A DNA stretch of 64,000 nt from Fistularia commersonii (lineage: Eukaryota > Chordata > Actinopteri > Syngnathiformes > Fistulariidae), in the NCBI GenBank assembly GCA_037954325.1, contig JBBMNZ010000013.1, positions 9,358,501-9,422,500 of the forward strand, in the 5' to 3' direction. A program made the position numbers and the translations under genes. The first letter of the stretch is position 1, and the number at the start of each line of letters is the position of its first letter. The notes under the pieces were generated by a model. It was not told the DNA's origin. It made no database searches and saw only the letters and a program-made list of their open reading frames with translations. Shown here one piece after another: positions 51,836-63,998 of the stretch.

Positions 51836-53857
51836 CTACCAAAGGCAATTTAGTGTTTCCTTGATTTATTTGAAATGTATGTATGCAAGGACTCACAAAT
51901 GCACCAAAAACTGGTCGAAAATATAAGAAAGAGCTGACGGTGGACCACATTATGTACACACCCAAACAAATCTGAGAAGACTTCTAATCAAAGCTATCAT
52001 TTAATAAATTATTTTGCCAGGGGTGTCTCTGACCTTTAAGGCTTAATGTGTAGAATATATCACTGAGAATATTAGCATACTTTAAGGATGTGTGGAGAAA
52101 AAAACATTTCTACCCATGCCCATAACTTTATTTTTTTATCCCCAGAACAGATATGTAAGTTTGAAGAGATCCTTTATAGCTTTTCCAATTTCAGGCTACT
52201 GAAATACCTTAAGGCTGCCCCCTGAAATTGACCAATTAGGCTTTCTGTGCACCAGAAATTGCACAGCAGACTTCCTAGGCTCTGTGGACAGGCTGGTTTC
52301 CTAAAATGTCTTTAAAACACTTATAGCTGTTGTGTAGTGCCTCCTGTCAGGGCACTTTGTCCAGATGGATTATCTATGGAATCCCCATCATGACTAAACA
52401 TCATCTTGATCACCCACAGCATTGGTTTGACATCTAAACATGCAGGGATAATTCACTGTCTCTCTGAGGATGTTGACACACTTACAATTGGTTTTCCATG
52501 CATATACAGTAGGTTTAAGTGGGGTTTTGCATGTCAGTGTTTGGCTCATTCATTAAAGAAAAGGGTACTTGCTGGTCTACTTTCTATGCACATTAAATTT
52601 CACAACTGTGAGCCTGGATTTTTTTTCCTTTTTCCTTTTCAATGAGCCTCCGGCCAAGTCCATTTTATCCAGCGAGACCGATGGGTAAACAGAGTACCTC
52701 TGACAACTTTCAATACTCTTTGAACCTCACATAGCCTTGCAAAGGTCTAAAATTATGAGATTCAAGGTATTTCACTGGATCCAGAAGTGCCAAGATTGAA
52801 ATAAGTTTTAGTGCAATGAGAAATTGAATCAAAATGCCAAATTGGGCGTTAATTGTATCAGGGTAGGGTCCTGCCTAAAAGATATTGGGGCCCAGCTTAG
52901 CTAAAACTCCAAGACCTGTGAAATAATAGTCTTTAATCAACTATCAGGGGGAATTTGATTTACACTGCTAGGAGCAACTATGCATTGTGTTCTGTCGCTG
53001 TTTTCAATCAAACCACTCGAATTTCTCTATCAACTATGGAATTTGTGCCACCGCTCAGTCCTGACCTGCTATTTTAATAGACCCAAGTTCAGACACATTT
53101 ACTAAGCATATCACAGCATGGCATCTTTAATAATCATTTGGTGGTTTGTCTGCTGTGCATGTGTATCTCTGGTTTCTGTAATCATGAGAAGGAAATTTGA
53201 CGTTTGCTTCTGTGGAAAATCAGACTTCGATGCAATGACTAGATACATGTAGTATAGCCATTAATCTTCTTTTAATTGTATATACTAAACACACAAATAC
53301 TAACTATCTCTCAGTTCTCTAATTTATTCGCTATGCAAGCTAAGGTAAAAAAATAAGCATTCATGACAGGGTTTTACTCACAATAGTTAATCCAGCATTT
53401 GCATCTCATCATTGAGCTTACATATCACCAAGATGTCAGCACTCAGTTGAATAATTCTCACACTGCTCTGTCTATTTATTTTCAACCAGTTGCAACTTAT
53501 CCCAAAGGCTCATTTGCTGAGTTAAAACTGTGCTCGCAGCCATTACATGATTTTGAACAGTGATTGATTGTTTAGTACTCTCTTTTTAAGGAATCAAACA
53601 CTTGTCATATATTTGCAGTGTATGTCCATAACATGGTTTCCAGAATGAAGACCGTTAAAAAGAATTCAGATGTGGTTTTCATAAGCAATGTCATGTTTTA
53701 ACCTGCTAACTTCAAAGTGTCCTGTTTCAAAAGGATTCCCCCTCAGTCAAATAAATTAACAGTGTTTCACAAAAAAGCAAAGATAGGTAGGAAAAGATGG
53801 TTAGCAATGACAAGACCTCCTTAATATGCTTGCATAGCACTATCTCACACAGTAATT

Positions 53858-53887
53858 GTGTGTGTGTGTGCGTGTGTGTGTGTGTGT
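53858..53887. repeat. (TG)n short tract
   Basis: About 30 bp of TG with one CG interruption. Confidence 0.9.
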
Positions 53888-56800
53888 AACTGTGAGATAC
53901 TAGTTAAACTACAGAAACAGCAGGAACCAACATCTGGTTTCAACAACTCTGACATCTGACAGGCGGACTATATCCTCTTCCTGGAGCATTTGCCATGTAT
54001 TCCCCCAACCCTCATCAGAGGTCTCTCTACCACATCTACACTATAAGTAGAACCAGATGGAAAGAGGGAGATGTCTTTCATATTTCACTGAAAACACACA
54101 CACAAAGGTTTTAAGTAACAAAGGCTATTCAAAGTGACTGTCATATTACTGCTATGATATATACATAGCTTTATCCCCAGTACAGCTGACCTTGATTTAA
54201 AGATTGCACAACCAGTTCTCAGACATTTTGCCTGTGACTCCTTAAAATAGGGTAGTAAATTATTGATTTAATAAAGCAAATTGTAGAGTGCATATTTGTA
54301 CTTAATACAAACTAATCCTTTTTAAATAATGAATGCAAAACTCTCATGAGTTGTCCTCCTGTAATTTCCCTGATATACGACTAATAAAGGATTATCTGTC
54401 TAAGTGTCTTCACTGTAGTCTGAAGAGTCAGAAATAGATTTTTCAAACGCTGTCAAATCCATTCATGTATGACAGATGGCAAATCTCCATTTTCATTGGA
54501 TAAATATGGTTGAAGTCAAAAAGCAACGTACTACGTATAATGCGCCTCTATAACAGTGTCATTATGACCTTTCAAATGTAATATGTTCGCATTATTTAAA
54601 GCCTTAATCTCTCAATCCCCTTTTGATGTGGAGACGTAGAAAGCAAAGCAGTTTCCTTTTTTCATCCCCACGTGTATCATTTGGTGTCTAAGCCTGATAT
54701 TTTATTTTGCAAAACAAATGACTGCACATCATCCCCTCCCCACAACCTATCTGCCATGTTTCAGTGGCCTTCCAGATAACAATACACTTAAGTTTCCAAA
54801 GAATAACAGGTAATAGGTAAGTTGCAGAGACTAACAATAATGTTAAATTGTCTCCTCTCACAAACACTGTGACAGGGGGAAGGTGTTTATTTTTCCACTC
54901 ACATTTGCAATTTTATCAGAATATAATTTAGATAAACACAAATATGTTTGAATCATCACTCCCCTAAAGAATTAATAAGAATGCTCTAGACATGGATGAT
55001 TCCTTGAATAAACAACCTCTCCTTTGTCTGCCGCACCCACGTGTTCTAATTCCCTGCACAGTTTCCTTCATTAGTGTCTTCAGCTACATGCTCACTGCGA
55101 CCCTGAATGTGTCTTGGAGCTACCTATAAGAGCTCCGTAAGAATGCAAATGTATCCATCAAATGTGCTCGGATCCCTTGTCCTTGCAATTTTTTTTTTTT
55201 TTTTTTGATTGGGTTTGAAAATGACAAACTGAAAACATTTTTTCCTCGCTGCGTCATACAAAGCACTTACTGAAAGAAATTACTGTACATTATTATGTAG
55301 ACAAAAGGACCCTTCAGCCACTCAGGACTGGAGGTAAGATTTCAAGGTTATCCATGTTGAAATCTCTTATGAAATCTTAAATCATTTGCCTCTTATTCCT
55401 GCAATAAATGGAGAGGTAGTAAGCCTCTCTATATTTAAACCAGAGACATTGGCACACCTGGATAAATAACCCGGAATCAATTTGCTGACAAATTTTCTTT
55501 TGCTATAATTTCCTTTTAACCCTTTGACTGGATGGAGTTTCCCAGTCTCCTGACTGCTAAGGAGCTGCACTGATAAGATGCCTGAGGTTTTTGACTGCGT
55601 GTAAGTGCACATAGATCCAAAGCCTGTCTTGCCTCCTTTACCTGAATAACGTATTTTTAAGAGCGAAACAGAGCAGTGGTTTAAGACATACTGAAATGGG
55701 ACATGACTCATGGTAGTTATTCCTGTCTGTGAGCTTATTGTGTGTAACATGCTAGACACATAAAAATAGGTTTGTCATTTATATTATATCATGTGGTGCA
55801 AAGATAAGCATAAAACAGATATTTAAGTGTGAAATACATTTAGATCTTTAGGAAGAGGGAGATTAAGTGGAATGGAATACTTTTATAAGAACAGTGAATG
55901 TTTTTCCTGCAGTCATCCGTACAACAGAAATCAATGAGCTAGCTACAAGAAAAAATAAACCATCCTGGGATGTCCATCGAAATGCAAAAAGATTAACTAG
56001 ACTTCAGTGACGGGTAGGGGCTCAGGTGGCAAGGCTAGCTTGCCTCATTAGTTGATATTATCCAGCACACCTCAAAGCGTCCACCTATGTTCTCCCACTG
56101 CTACCCACTGCCGACTGCTGGAAGGGACATTTACCTTGGAAATCAAGGAAGAGAAAGACAGGAGTTTGCAGGAAACTTAGTGAGGACTATGGGTCTGCAC
56201 AGTTTTAACAGGAGGTGTCAAACATTATCTCTTTTAACATACCTCCAGAAAATGGATTATCACAAAGAAATGACAGGGTGGAACAGTATATAGAATGTAG
56301 TGTTTTATTAATGTGAGTGCAAAAGAAATTTGCAGATGTTCATGTCATTCGTCCATGATACTATGCGAGGGAGAAAAGTACCAAGAAATATTTGCGATGG
56401 TACTTTTTTACCAAAATGAGAGAAAATATAGAAACTCAGGAAAGTGATGTTAAAAAAAGAGAACAAACAAAAAAAGGCACATTCAAATGTACATAGGACC
56501 CAGGTTATTCTACAAGAGGACCCTCCTGCACTCTTAATTTCTCTATGGAGTTTCCATTAACTGAGAAAACTGTTCATTAGGTACAAAACACATTAGTCTT
56601 GGTTTATTATGGTGAATGCAACATTACTGCAAAAGCACTTAACAAATAACACTTTGATTCAATATATACCTTGATATTACATGCAAAATGTTTATGATTG
56701 GCCTTTGCCTGAACTTCAGTAAAGTCGGTGGTCATTATATATAGGTTGAGCAATAATACTCAGGAAAGCTGTTGCAGTTAAATGAGCTCAGTTAGTCGAA

Positions 56801-58081
56801 AGACACACAAGCTTTTTTTCTTAGAAAATATGTCATGCACCATTCAGCATTTTCTCACTCCTGACCAATTTGTATTTACTTCTACATTAAACACAGATCA
56901 GCAATGGCCATTGTGCACCAAAAAGGAAGGCTAACACAGATCTGCAGGTGTGGACAGAGTTGCAATGGCCTTCATATAATTGATAGATAAATAAATAACT
57001 GAAGGTTTTTTTTTTTTTTTTCAAGAGGAATAGATGTAATGTAACTCTCTTATGATGGGAGAAAATCAGACTGATTATAGAAACTTTTTTTTTTTTCAAA
57101 TTGCAGTCCTTTGTCAAACAAAAAAGGCAATTTTATCATCATCAGTTGAGGGGTGGTACTAACACAAAGAACAATTCCTATAGTGAGAAAGAAAGGCAAA
57201 ATTACAAGGACCACCAAAGATGGATTTATCATTGAGTTTATTTCATCCGGTGTCTAACAAAGGCTTGATAAACATGAAAACAGGCAAGGTTCTGGAGGCT
57301 GATAACTCTGATATTTGAAGCTGGGTATTATCTGCATAGCGGTCTCGATAATGCAAGTTTTGGAGTCAAGCCAAGTCATGTATATGACCCAGGGATCACA
57401 TTAAGTATGTATAATCTATAAAAGAGATCATGAAATTGATAAGATATAAAGAAAACTAATTAAGAGTTGCGATTGTGCTACTAGTTCAATATTTCGGTCT
57501 GTTGGTTGGGAGAACGTGAATAAAATAGGCAACAGATAGGTCTTGAAAAATTATGCACTTAAAGATATTATTTGCCATTTAGCAGTGATGCTCAAATTTA
57601 TACATTGGCCTGATTGGAATTTGACAAAAAAATTAAAGCAAGTAAAGGAAAAGTAAAGCATTACACATTGGAGTGTCTGACATCTGCTAGATCTGTGTTT
57701 TTTAAATGTTCATCACACTTTATTAAACTAAAATACGAGGAGTTATTGTATGTTGGTGATGTCCAATATTTCTGAAAGTGTGGTAGAGCTTTGGATTGTA
57801 AAGGCAAAGTAGAGAACCTATTTTATTACACACAACTCTGTATGTTTCATCTTTTAGCCCAAGATTGACACAGTTAATGCCAAGGCACAAATGCAGCAAT
57901 GAAACATAAGAATACATAACCCTGAGGGAACATGAGCGGCACAGCACTAAAAATTTGCCAGCCTTGCCCTAATGCTATCAGACCTTTTCACAGTGAGAGA
58001 TTGTTTGCTTGTATGGATGTAGATAGTAAGAACTGATGAGATGGTCACCAATGCCGCCACTGGAATGTAGAAAACATTTTA

Positions 58082-58140
58082 GGGATGGGAAAAATAAATA
58101 AATAAATAAATAGATTGATTAATTAATTAATTAAAATAAA
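58082..58140 (+). repeat. (AATA)n/(ATTA)n tract with hAT-like left end
   Basis: It begins tagggatgggaaaaataaat, resembling the left terminus of the 28622 element, then runs into AAAT and TTAA repeats. No matching right end found. Confidence 0.4.
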
Positions 58141-58399
58141 ATAAAGGTAATTAAAAATGTAAATGAAAACAGTACTTGATTTTATTTTTTGTGATATTTA
58201 ATTCCGTTTTAACCATCTATATCTTATTTCTGTACATTGCTCTCTACACTCCACCCTTCCCTTACTTCTTAGTGTTCCAATTATTTGTTCTATTTTGCCC
58301 TTTGTGTGTCTTTTTTAACATGTTCACCCGGTGACTGTGATCCTTCTTATTAGACATTTCCTCAGTTAAACTATGGACACATACTGTAGATGTAAGGTG

Positions 58400-58705
58400 A
58401 AGGCAACAAGGCACCTTGCCAAGACGAGGGAGATCGGGGCACTTTGTTCGGCAGGGAAGGGGAGCTTGTTGGCCAGCATCTAGCGGCCAGGCTTTAAACC
58501 ATGGGGCTCTGTCGAGCACAACTCAAATAAATAATGTGGGCTCAACGCCCCGTAGGCTCACCAACCACAGGGAGAGGCAACAAGGTCCGGTGCTGTGCTG
58601 TGTATTTCAAGTGGCAGACAAAGGTGGAGACCTATACATGCCATCCTGGTGCGATAGCTGGGGTTTTAGAACATGGATACCTCCTGGGTCCAGCATAAAG
58701 TGTTA
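58400..58705 (+). mobile_element. LINE 5' region remnant
   Basis: Contains in order 'ggggcactttgttcggcagg', 'atggggctctgtcgagcaca', 'ggcaacaaggtccggtgctg' and 'ggtggagacctatacatgcc'. This matches the 5' untranslated region of a family of fish non-LTR elements that leads into their endonuclease. GC-rich against its surroundings. It stops before any coding region. Recognised from memory of the repeat family; the exact name is unknown. Confidence 0.45.
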
Positions 58706-59139
58706 AAATATGTTTTAACTCTGTGGGGATCAGGACATTTGGGTTGGCTTCCTTAGTCTACTGCCATATTAAGCCAGTTGTGGAAAAGCCCTTTTGCATT
58801 GAATGGAAAAATTGCTCACACTCACACATTTTTTTGTGAACTCTAATAATTTCAATGCTTATAACAAAGAGATAAAATAGATGAAAACTTTCATGACGAA
58901 TCAGTGTACCTTTTGTATAATGAGATATGCATTCTTTCTGTTTTTATATTTATATTTTGGCTGGTCAATGTGAATGTTGTCCTGTGTACTTATAAAGTTT
59001 TTCAGTTATCCCATATTTTTGAGGATTTGTAGATATAGCCATTTTTTTAAAAACAGATTCAAAAACTTTTATCACGGAATTACAATTCTGACCTGATTGG
59101 TGTTTTATATACAGCATTTCTTGAAAGGGACTCCCTTTC

Positions 59140-59219
59140 ACTTTCTCTCTTTCCCTCTTTCTCTCTGTCTGTGTCTCTTCTCTTGCGCACTCTCTCTCTC
59201 TCTCTTTCTCTCTCTCACA
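59140..59219. repeat. (TC)n-rich polypyrimidine tract
   Basis: Imperfect CT repeats on the + strand, about 80 bp. Confidence 0.85.
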
Positions 59220-60300
59220 TATAAATTAATATTCTAGATAAATATTCATGTAACTTGGTGTTTTCCCCAACCATGTACTTTATCCTTAAGATAGTTCTAA
59301 AACATTTGAATCACGGTAATAAAGATAATGATAAACTAAAGTGTTATATATGAATTCTACTGAGATATTTAGATTGTTTACAAAATATCCTATTTTGGGC
59401 AATGTGCTCATGTGTTAGGGAAAGATCACAAAATATGAGATCAAACTAATTGAATTTATCAGTTACGACAATTACAAGTCAAACCAAGCACTTCTTTTTG
59501 GATGATCGGGTTAATCGTTATTTGTTAAGACTTACTACAGAAATAAAATAAATTAACTGTCAGAATTGATTGAAAGGCACATTATTGTCTCATCCTAAAT
59601 ATTTATCACTCGTCAATGACAAAGCAGAACTGGTTTTTCAAATGTGTTTCAATATCTCATAGAAGAAATTAAGAATGTCAGTAGATCACTTGAAATCGTA
59701 AACAAGCTTCATTTAAGGTTGTGCTTCTTGAGGTGTGACCAAGGAAATACAATGGCTTTAGATTTCTATTAAAATTTCATGTGTGAAAAAGTGTTTCTGT
59801 CCTAGCCGGGACAATAGATTTTCACATTAGCATTTATATGTCAGATATAATACAAGATACTCCAAATGCATCCCTTACCCACATGTACTATCATGTTGTC
59901 AAGCACTACTTGACATAATCTGGCAATACAGTCCTTCATGACACATTTCAATGACAGATGGAAGTGGTATCCCTGGTGTAATGCAATGTTACTATGATGC
60001 TTATGACTTGCTTAGTGGTCTCATAAAAAGTGGATAGACTTCATGTTCTAATATGAATGAAAAATGAATGTTGTTATTGTATGTCATTCAGGGTTGAGAG
60101 CTTAACCACCAATTTCATTTGTGGGAATGTTGAGCCATTTTGAACCAAAATCACTTCGATTGGAAACATATTAATCCTAGGATCAGTTTTTTATCCCACT
60201 ATATACTGTAATGCAAAATGCTTATAAACACCTTTGTTATGATTAGTAGTTCTGTTGAAACTGCTGTGTTATCTGACTGCTATTTCTTTCGCAACTCTAG

Positions 60301-60456
60301 ATTTTGACCCCAACCTCGGAATGATGGCTGGAATCACTCCCATGAACCCTATGATGCCAAGTCTTGGTATAGTGCCTGCACCCCTCTCACAGGATGTACC
60401 AGTTGTGAAGGAGATCATCCACTGCAAGAGCTGCACCCTCTTCCCCCCAAATCCCA
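60301..60456 (+). CDS. enox2: ENOX2-like exon ending at KEIIHCKSCTLFPPNP
   Basis: A 156-nt exon, phase 1-1, between acceptor ttcgcaactctag and donor CCCA/gtgagt. The G left by the previous exon plus AT gives Asp, so the junction reads P-DFDPNLGMMAGI and continues through MNPMMPSLGIVP to PVVKEIIHCKSCTLF and PPNP. This follows human ENOX2 closely in this region (DFDPALGMM, then KEIIHCKSCTLFPPNPN). ENOX1 carries a short extra segment at the junction that is absent here. The two Cys in HCKSC are conserved in the family. The final A would pair with AC of the next exon to give the expected Asn. The next exons, with the RRM, must lie beyond 64000. Part of an oxidase/thiol-exchange protein of the cell surface. 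Confidence 0.93.
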
Positions 60457-60907
60457 GTGAGTCATAATACAATATTGCATTCATATTAACCATCTCTCAA
60501 TTCAGCAATGTTGTGTCACATCACGTTCTCCAATAAGAAGACTCACACAACACTTTTCAGATTTGTAAACCACTGGTGGCATTCTGCAGCAGACAGCCTT
60601 TTCCACTTTGGGTGTTTTTTTTTTTTTAGCTAGCACAGGGCCTTGGTTTTTAAATCATTGAAACTATTTTAAATCTACAACTATCAACCCAAATCAGCTG
60701 TCAGTGTTTTATCAGTTTGACAACAATGTGTAATTCCTTTTTTTGGATCAACTTGAATTTCCTGATCATGAAACAATAGTCACACTTTACTCACATTTGC
60801 ACATTTGTCATCAGCAAGAGGAGCTTACAGAAAATAATCTCGTCCTGTTGCATGGGATATACCATCTTTTCAACACTTTCTTGTCCGCAACAGCATATTC
60901 ATACTAT
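60457..60907 (+). other. Start of the next enox2 intron
   Basis: Donor gtgagt at 60457. Unique sequence up to the RTE insertion; nothing else seen. Confidence 0.75.
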
Positions 60908-60928
60908 CTTCTTCTTCTTCTTCTTCTT
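60908..60928. repeat. (TTC)n, tail of RTE element
   Basis: Seven TTC units; on the minus strand this is the (GAA)n 3' tail of the RTE LINE. Confidence 0.9.
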
Positions 60929-60941
60929 TCGGCTTTTCCCG

Positions 60942-63900
60942 TTAGGGGTCGCCACAGCGAGTCAACTTTCTCCATCTAACCCTATTCTCTGTATCTTCCT
61001 CTCTCACACCAGCTACTTTCATATCTTCTCTCACTACGTCCATAAATCTTCTCTTTGGTCTTCCTCGAGACCTCTTGCCTGGCAGCTCCAATTCCAGCAT
61101 CCGTCTACCAATATATTCACTATCTCTTCTCTGTACATGACCGAACCATCTCAGTCTGGCTTCTCTGACCTTCTCTCCAAAACATCGAACATGTGCCGTC
61201 CCTCTGATAGATTCATTCCTGATCCTATCCATCCTGGTCACTCCCAAAGAGAACCTCAACATCTTCATCTCTGCAACCTCTAGTTCTGCCTGCTGTCTTT
61301 TGGTCATTGTAACAGTTTCTAGTCCATACATCATCGCTGGTCTCACCACTGTCTTGTACACCTTTCCTTTTATTCTGGCCGATAGTCTTCTATCACATAG
61401 TACCCCTGACACTTTTCTCCACCCATTCCAACCTGCTTGGACCCGTCTCTTCACCTCTTTTCCGCACTCTCCGTTGCTCTGGACTGTTGATCCTAAGTAC
61501 CTGAAATCCTCCAGCTTCTTGATCTCCATTCCCTGTAGCCTCACCGCTCCACCCGAGTTCCTCTCATTCACACACATATATTCTGTCTTGCTGCGACTAA
61601 CTTTCATTCCTCTCCTTTCCAGAGCATACCTCCACCTCTCTAGATTTTCCTCTACCTGTTGTCTGCTCTCACTACAGATCACAATGTCATCCGCAAACAT
61701 CATGGTCCATGGGGATTCCTGTCTAACCTCATCTGTCAGCCTATCCATCACCATTGCGAACAAGAAGGGGCTCAGAGCTGATCCCTGATGGAGTCCCACC
61801 TCCACCTTGAACTTCTCTGTTACCCCTACAGCACACCGTACCAGTGTCTCACAGCTAGCATACATGTCCTGCACCAGTCCAACATACTTCTCTGCCACTC
61901 CAGACTTCCTCATACAATACCAGAGCTCCTCTCTTGGCACCCTGTCATATGCTTTTTCTAGGTCTACAAAAACGCAGTGCAACTCCCTCTGGCCTTCTCT
62001 GTACTTTTCTATTAGCATTCTCAACGCAAATACTGCATCTGTAGTACTCTTCCTAGGCATGAAGCCATACTGCTGTTCACAAATGCTGACTTCTGCTCTC
62101 AGTCTAGTTTCCACTACTCTTTCCCATAACTTCATTGTATGGCTCATCAACTTTATCCCTCTGTAGTTGCCACAATTCTGCACATCCCCTTTATTCTTAA
62201 AAATAGGCACCATCACACTTTGTCTCCATTCTTCAGGCATCTTCTCACTCTCTAAGATCCTGTTGAATAATCTAGTCAGAAAATCTACCGCTGCCTCTCC
62301 TAGACACTTCCACACCTCCACAGGTATATCATCAGGACCAACTGCTTTTCCACTCTTCATCCTCTTCAATGCCTTCCTCACTTCACTTTTACTAATTTTT
62401 GCTACTTTGTGGTCTACAATAGTCACCTCTTCTACCCTTGCCTCTCTTTCATTTTCCACATTCATCAGTTCTTCAAAGTACTCTTTCCATCTTCCCATCA
62501 CTCTTCTAGCATCTGTCAATACATTTCCCTCTCTGTCCTTTATCACCCGGACCTGTTGTACATCCTTTGCATCTTTATCTCTCTGTTTCGCCAACCTGTA
62601 TAGATCATTCTCACCCTCCTTACTATCCAACCGAGCATACAAGTCATCATAAGCCCTTTGTTTTGCCTTTGCTACCTCTATCTTTACCTTTCGCCGCACC
62701 TCCCTGAACTCCTGTCTGTTCTCTTCAGTCCTCTCAGTATCCCACTTCTTCTTCGCTAACCGCTTTCTCTGTATACACTCCTGCACTTCCTCATTCCACC
62801 ACCAAGTCTCCTTATCTACTTTCCTTCCAGATGACACACCAAGTACTCTTTTACCTGTCTCCCTGATAACACTAGCTGTTGTTGTCCAATCATCTGGAAG
62901 CTCACCCTGACCACCCAGACCCTTTCTCAACTCCTCCCTGAAAACCATGCAACACTCCTCCCTTTTCAGCTTCCACCATTTTGTCCTCTGCTCTGCCTTT
63001 GTCCTCTTCATCTTCCTTGTCACCAGAGTCATCCTACAAACCACCATCCTATGCTGTCTGGCTACACTCTCACCTACAACTACTTTGCAGTCACTAATCT
63101 CTTTCAGGTTACCTCGTCTATACAAGATGTAGTCTACCTGCGTGCTCCTACCTCCGCTCTTATAAGTTACCCTATGTTCCTGTTTTTTCTGGAAAAAGGT
63201 GTTCACTACAGCCATTTCCATCCTTTTTGCAAAATCTACCACCATCTGTCCCTCTGCATTCCTATCCTGGATACCAAATCTGCCCATCACTTCTTCATCC
63301 CCTCTATTGCCTTCACCAACATGTCCATTGAAGTCTGCACCAATGACCACTCTCTCATTTCTGGGAATATTCTGCATCACTTCATCTAACTCATTCCAGA
63401 ACTTCTCCTTCTCTTCAGATTCACATCCCACCTGCGGGGCATAGCCACTAACAACATTGAGCATCACACCTTCGATTTCCAGTTTCAGACTCATAAGTCT
63501 ATCTGACATTCTTTTCACCTCTAGGACGTTCCTAACAAACTCCTCCTTCAAGATAACTCCTACTCCATTTCTCTTCTTGTCAGTACCATAATAGTACAAC
63601 TTAAAGCCTGCTCCTAAGCTTCTAGCCTTACTACCTTTCCACTTGGTCTCCTGGACACACAGTATATCCACCTTCCTTCTCTGCATCATGTCGACCAGCT
63701 CTCTACCTTTTCCTGTCATAGTCCCAACATTCAAAGTCCCTACTCTCAGTCCCAGACTCTTTCCCTTCCTCCTCTCTCTCTGCTTCCGAACACGCACTCC
63801 TCCTCTTCTTCTTGTTCTTGTTCTTCGACCCACAGTAGCCCAATTTCCATTAGTACCCTGTAGGTCATCAGTACCAATGGCGGTCGTTGTTAACCCGGTC

Positions 63901-63998
63901 CGCGACCGATCCGGTATGGTATAGTTTTGGTTGTCTCGCATATTTGGTTTTGGCAAAAGTTTTACGCCGGATGCCCTTCCTGACGCAACCCTCTGCAT
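60942..63998 (-). CDS. RTE-clade LINE endonuclease-reverse transcriptase, intact 1018-codon ORF
   Basis: The polyprotein of a non-LTR retrotransposon: it nicks target DNA and copies its own RNA there. Residues about 87-322 are an APE-type endonuclease with GTLNVGTM (Asn90), QETKW (Glu117), GADFNGHVG (Asp222, Asn224), QVDYIL (Asp289) and ARQHRMV (His316). Residues about 540-815 are the reverse transcriptase with YRGIKL, QYGFMPRKST, FVDLEKAYDR (Asp679) and the catalytic FADD box at 768-771. The C-terminus has the RTE-typical LRWFGHVQRR and RGRPKRR segments and ends at a TAA beside the 3' tail. There is no stop or frameshift, so it may encode active protein. The first Met is at the window edge, so the true start may lie further out. 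Antisense to enox2, in the intron after the 60301 exon. Host genomes often misname this endonuclease 'craniofacial development protein 2-like'. Confidence 0.9.
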   Translation of the reverse strand: MQRVASGRASGVKLLPKPNMRDNQNYTIPDRSRTGLTTTAIGTDDLQGTNGNWATVGRRTRTRRRGGVRVRKQRERRKGKSLGLRVGTLNVGTMTGKGRELVDMMQRRKVDILCVQETKWKGSKARSLGAGFKLYYYGTDKKRNGVGVILKEEFVRNVLEVKRMSDRLMSLKLEIEGVMLNVVSGYAPQVGCESEEKEKFWNELDEVMQNIPRNERVVIGADFNGHVGEGNRGDEEVMGRFGIQDRNAEGQMVVDFAKRMEMAVVNTFFQKKQEHRVTYKSGGRSTQVDYILYRRGNLKEISDCKVVVGESVARQHRMVVCRMTLVTRKMKRTKAEQRTKWWKLKREECCMVFREELRKGLGGQGELPDDWTTTASVIRETGKRVLGVSSGRKVDKETWWWNEEVQECIQRKRLAKKKWDTERTEENRQEFREVRRKVKIEVAKAKQRAYDDLYARLDSKEGENDLYRLAKQRDKDAKDVQQVRVIKDREGNVLTDARRVMGRWKEYFEELMNVENEREARVEEVTIVDHKVAKISKSEVRKALKRMKSGKAVGPDDIPVEVWKCLGEAAVDFLTRLFNRILESEKMPEEWRQSVMVPIFKNKGDVQNCGNYRGIKLMSHTMKLWERVVETRLRAEVSICEQQYGFMPRKSTTDAVFALRMLIEKYREGQRELHCVFVDLEKAYDRVPREELWYCMRKSGVAEKYVGLVQDMYASCETLVRCAVGVTEKFKVEVGLHQGSALSPFLFAMVMDRLTDEVRQESPWTMMFADDIVICSESRQQVEENLERWRYALERRGMKVSRSKTEYMCVNERNSGGAVRLQGMEIKKLEDFRYLGSTVQSNGECGKEVKRRVQAGWNGWRKVSGVLCDRRLSARIKGKVYKTVVRPAMMYGLETVTMTKRQQAELEVAEMKMLRFSLGVTRMDRIRNESIRGTAHVRCFGEKVREARLRWFGHVQRRDSEYIGRRMLELELPGKRSRGRPKRRFMDVVREDMKVAGVREEDTENRVRWRKLTRCGDP

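Larger units (their letters stand above)
49629..60300 (+). other. enox2 intron, 10.7 kb
   Basis: Donor gtacta at 49629, acceptor gcaactctag ending at 60300. Apart from the SINE fragment, TG and AATA tracts and the LINE remnant listed, it is unique AT-rich DNA. A 125-codon minus-strand open stretch at 55382-55759 has no recognisable domain. Confidence 0.8.

Noticed and set aside
52200..52225. CTCF-like CAGGGGGCAGC on the minus strand
   Set aside because: Lacks the upstream CCA half of the motif.
54765..54809. 45-nt phase 1-1 segment between gtttcag and gtaata
   Set aside because: Weak donor; the peptide (hydrophobic, beta-like) has no counterpart in the ENOX region.
55382..55759. 125-codon open stretch on the minus strand
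   Set aside because: No recognisable domain, no exon structure and no supporting neighbours; within an intron. Long enough to note but most likely chance.
56014..56110. Possible SINE head (ggggctcaggtggcaagg)
   Set aside because: The A-box-like start is present but there is no B box or recognisable body.
60852..63924. Many plus-strand ORFs of 60-160 codons
   Set aside because: Antisense shadows of the minus-strand RTE ORF.
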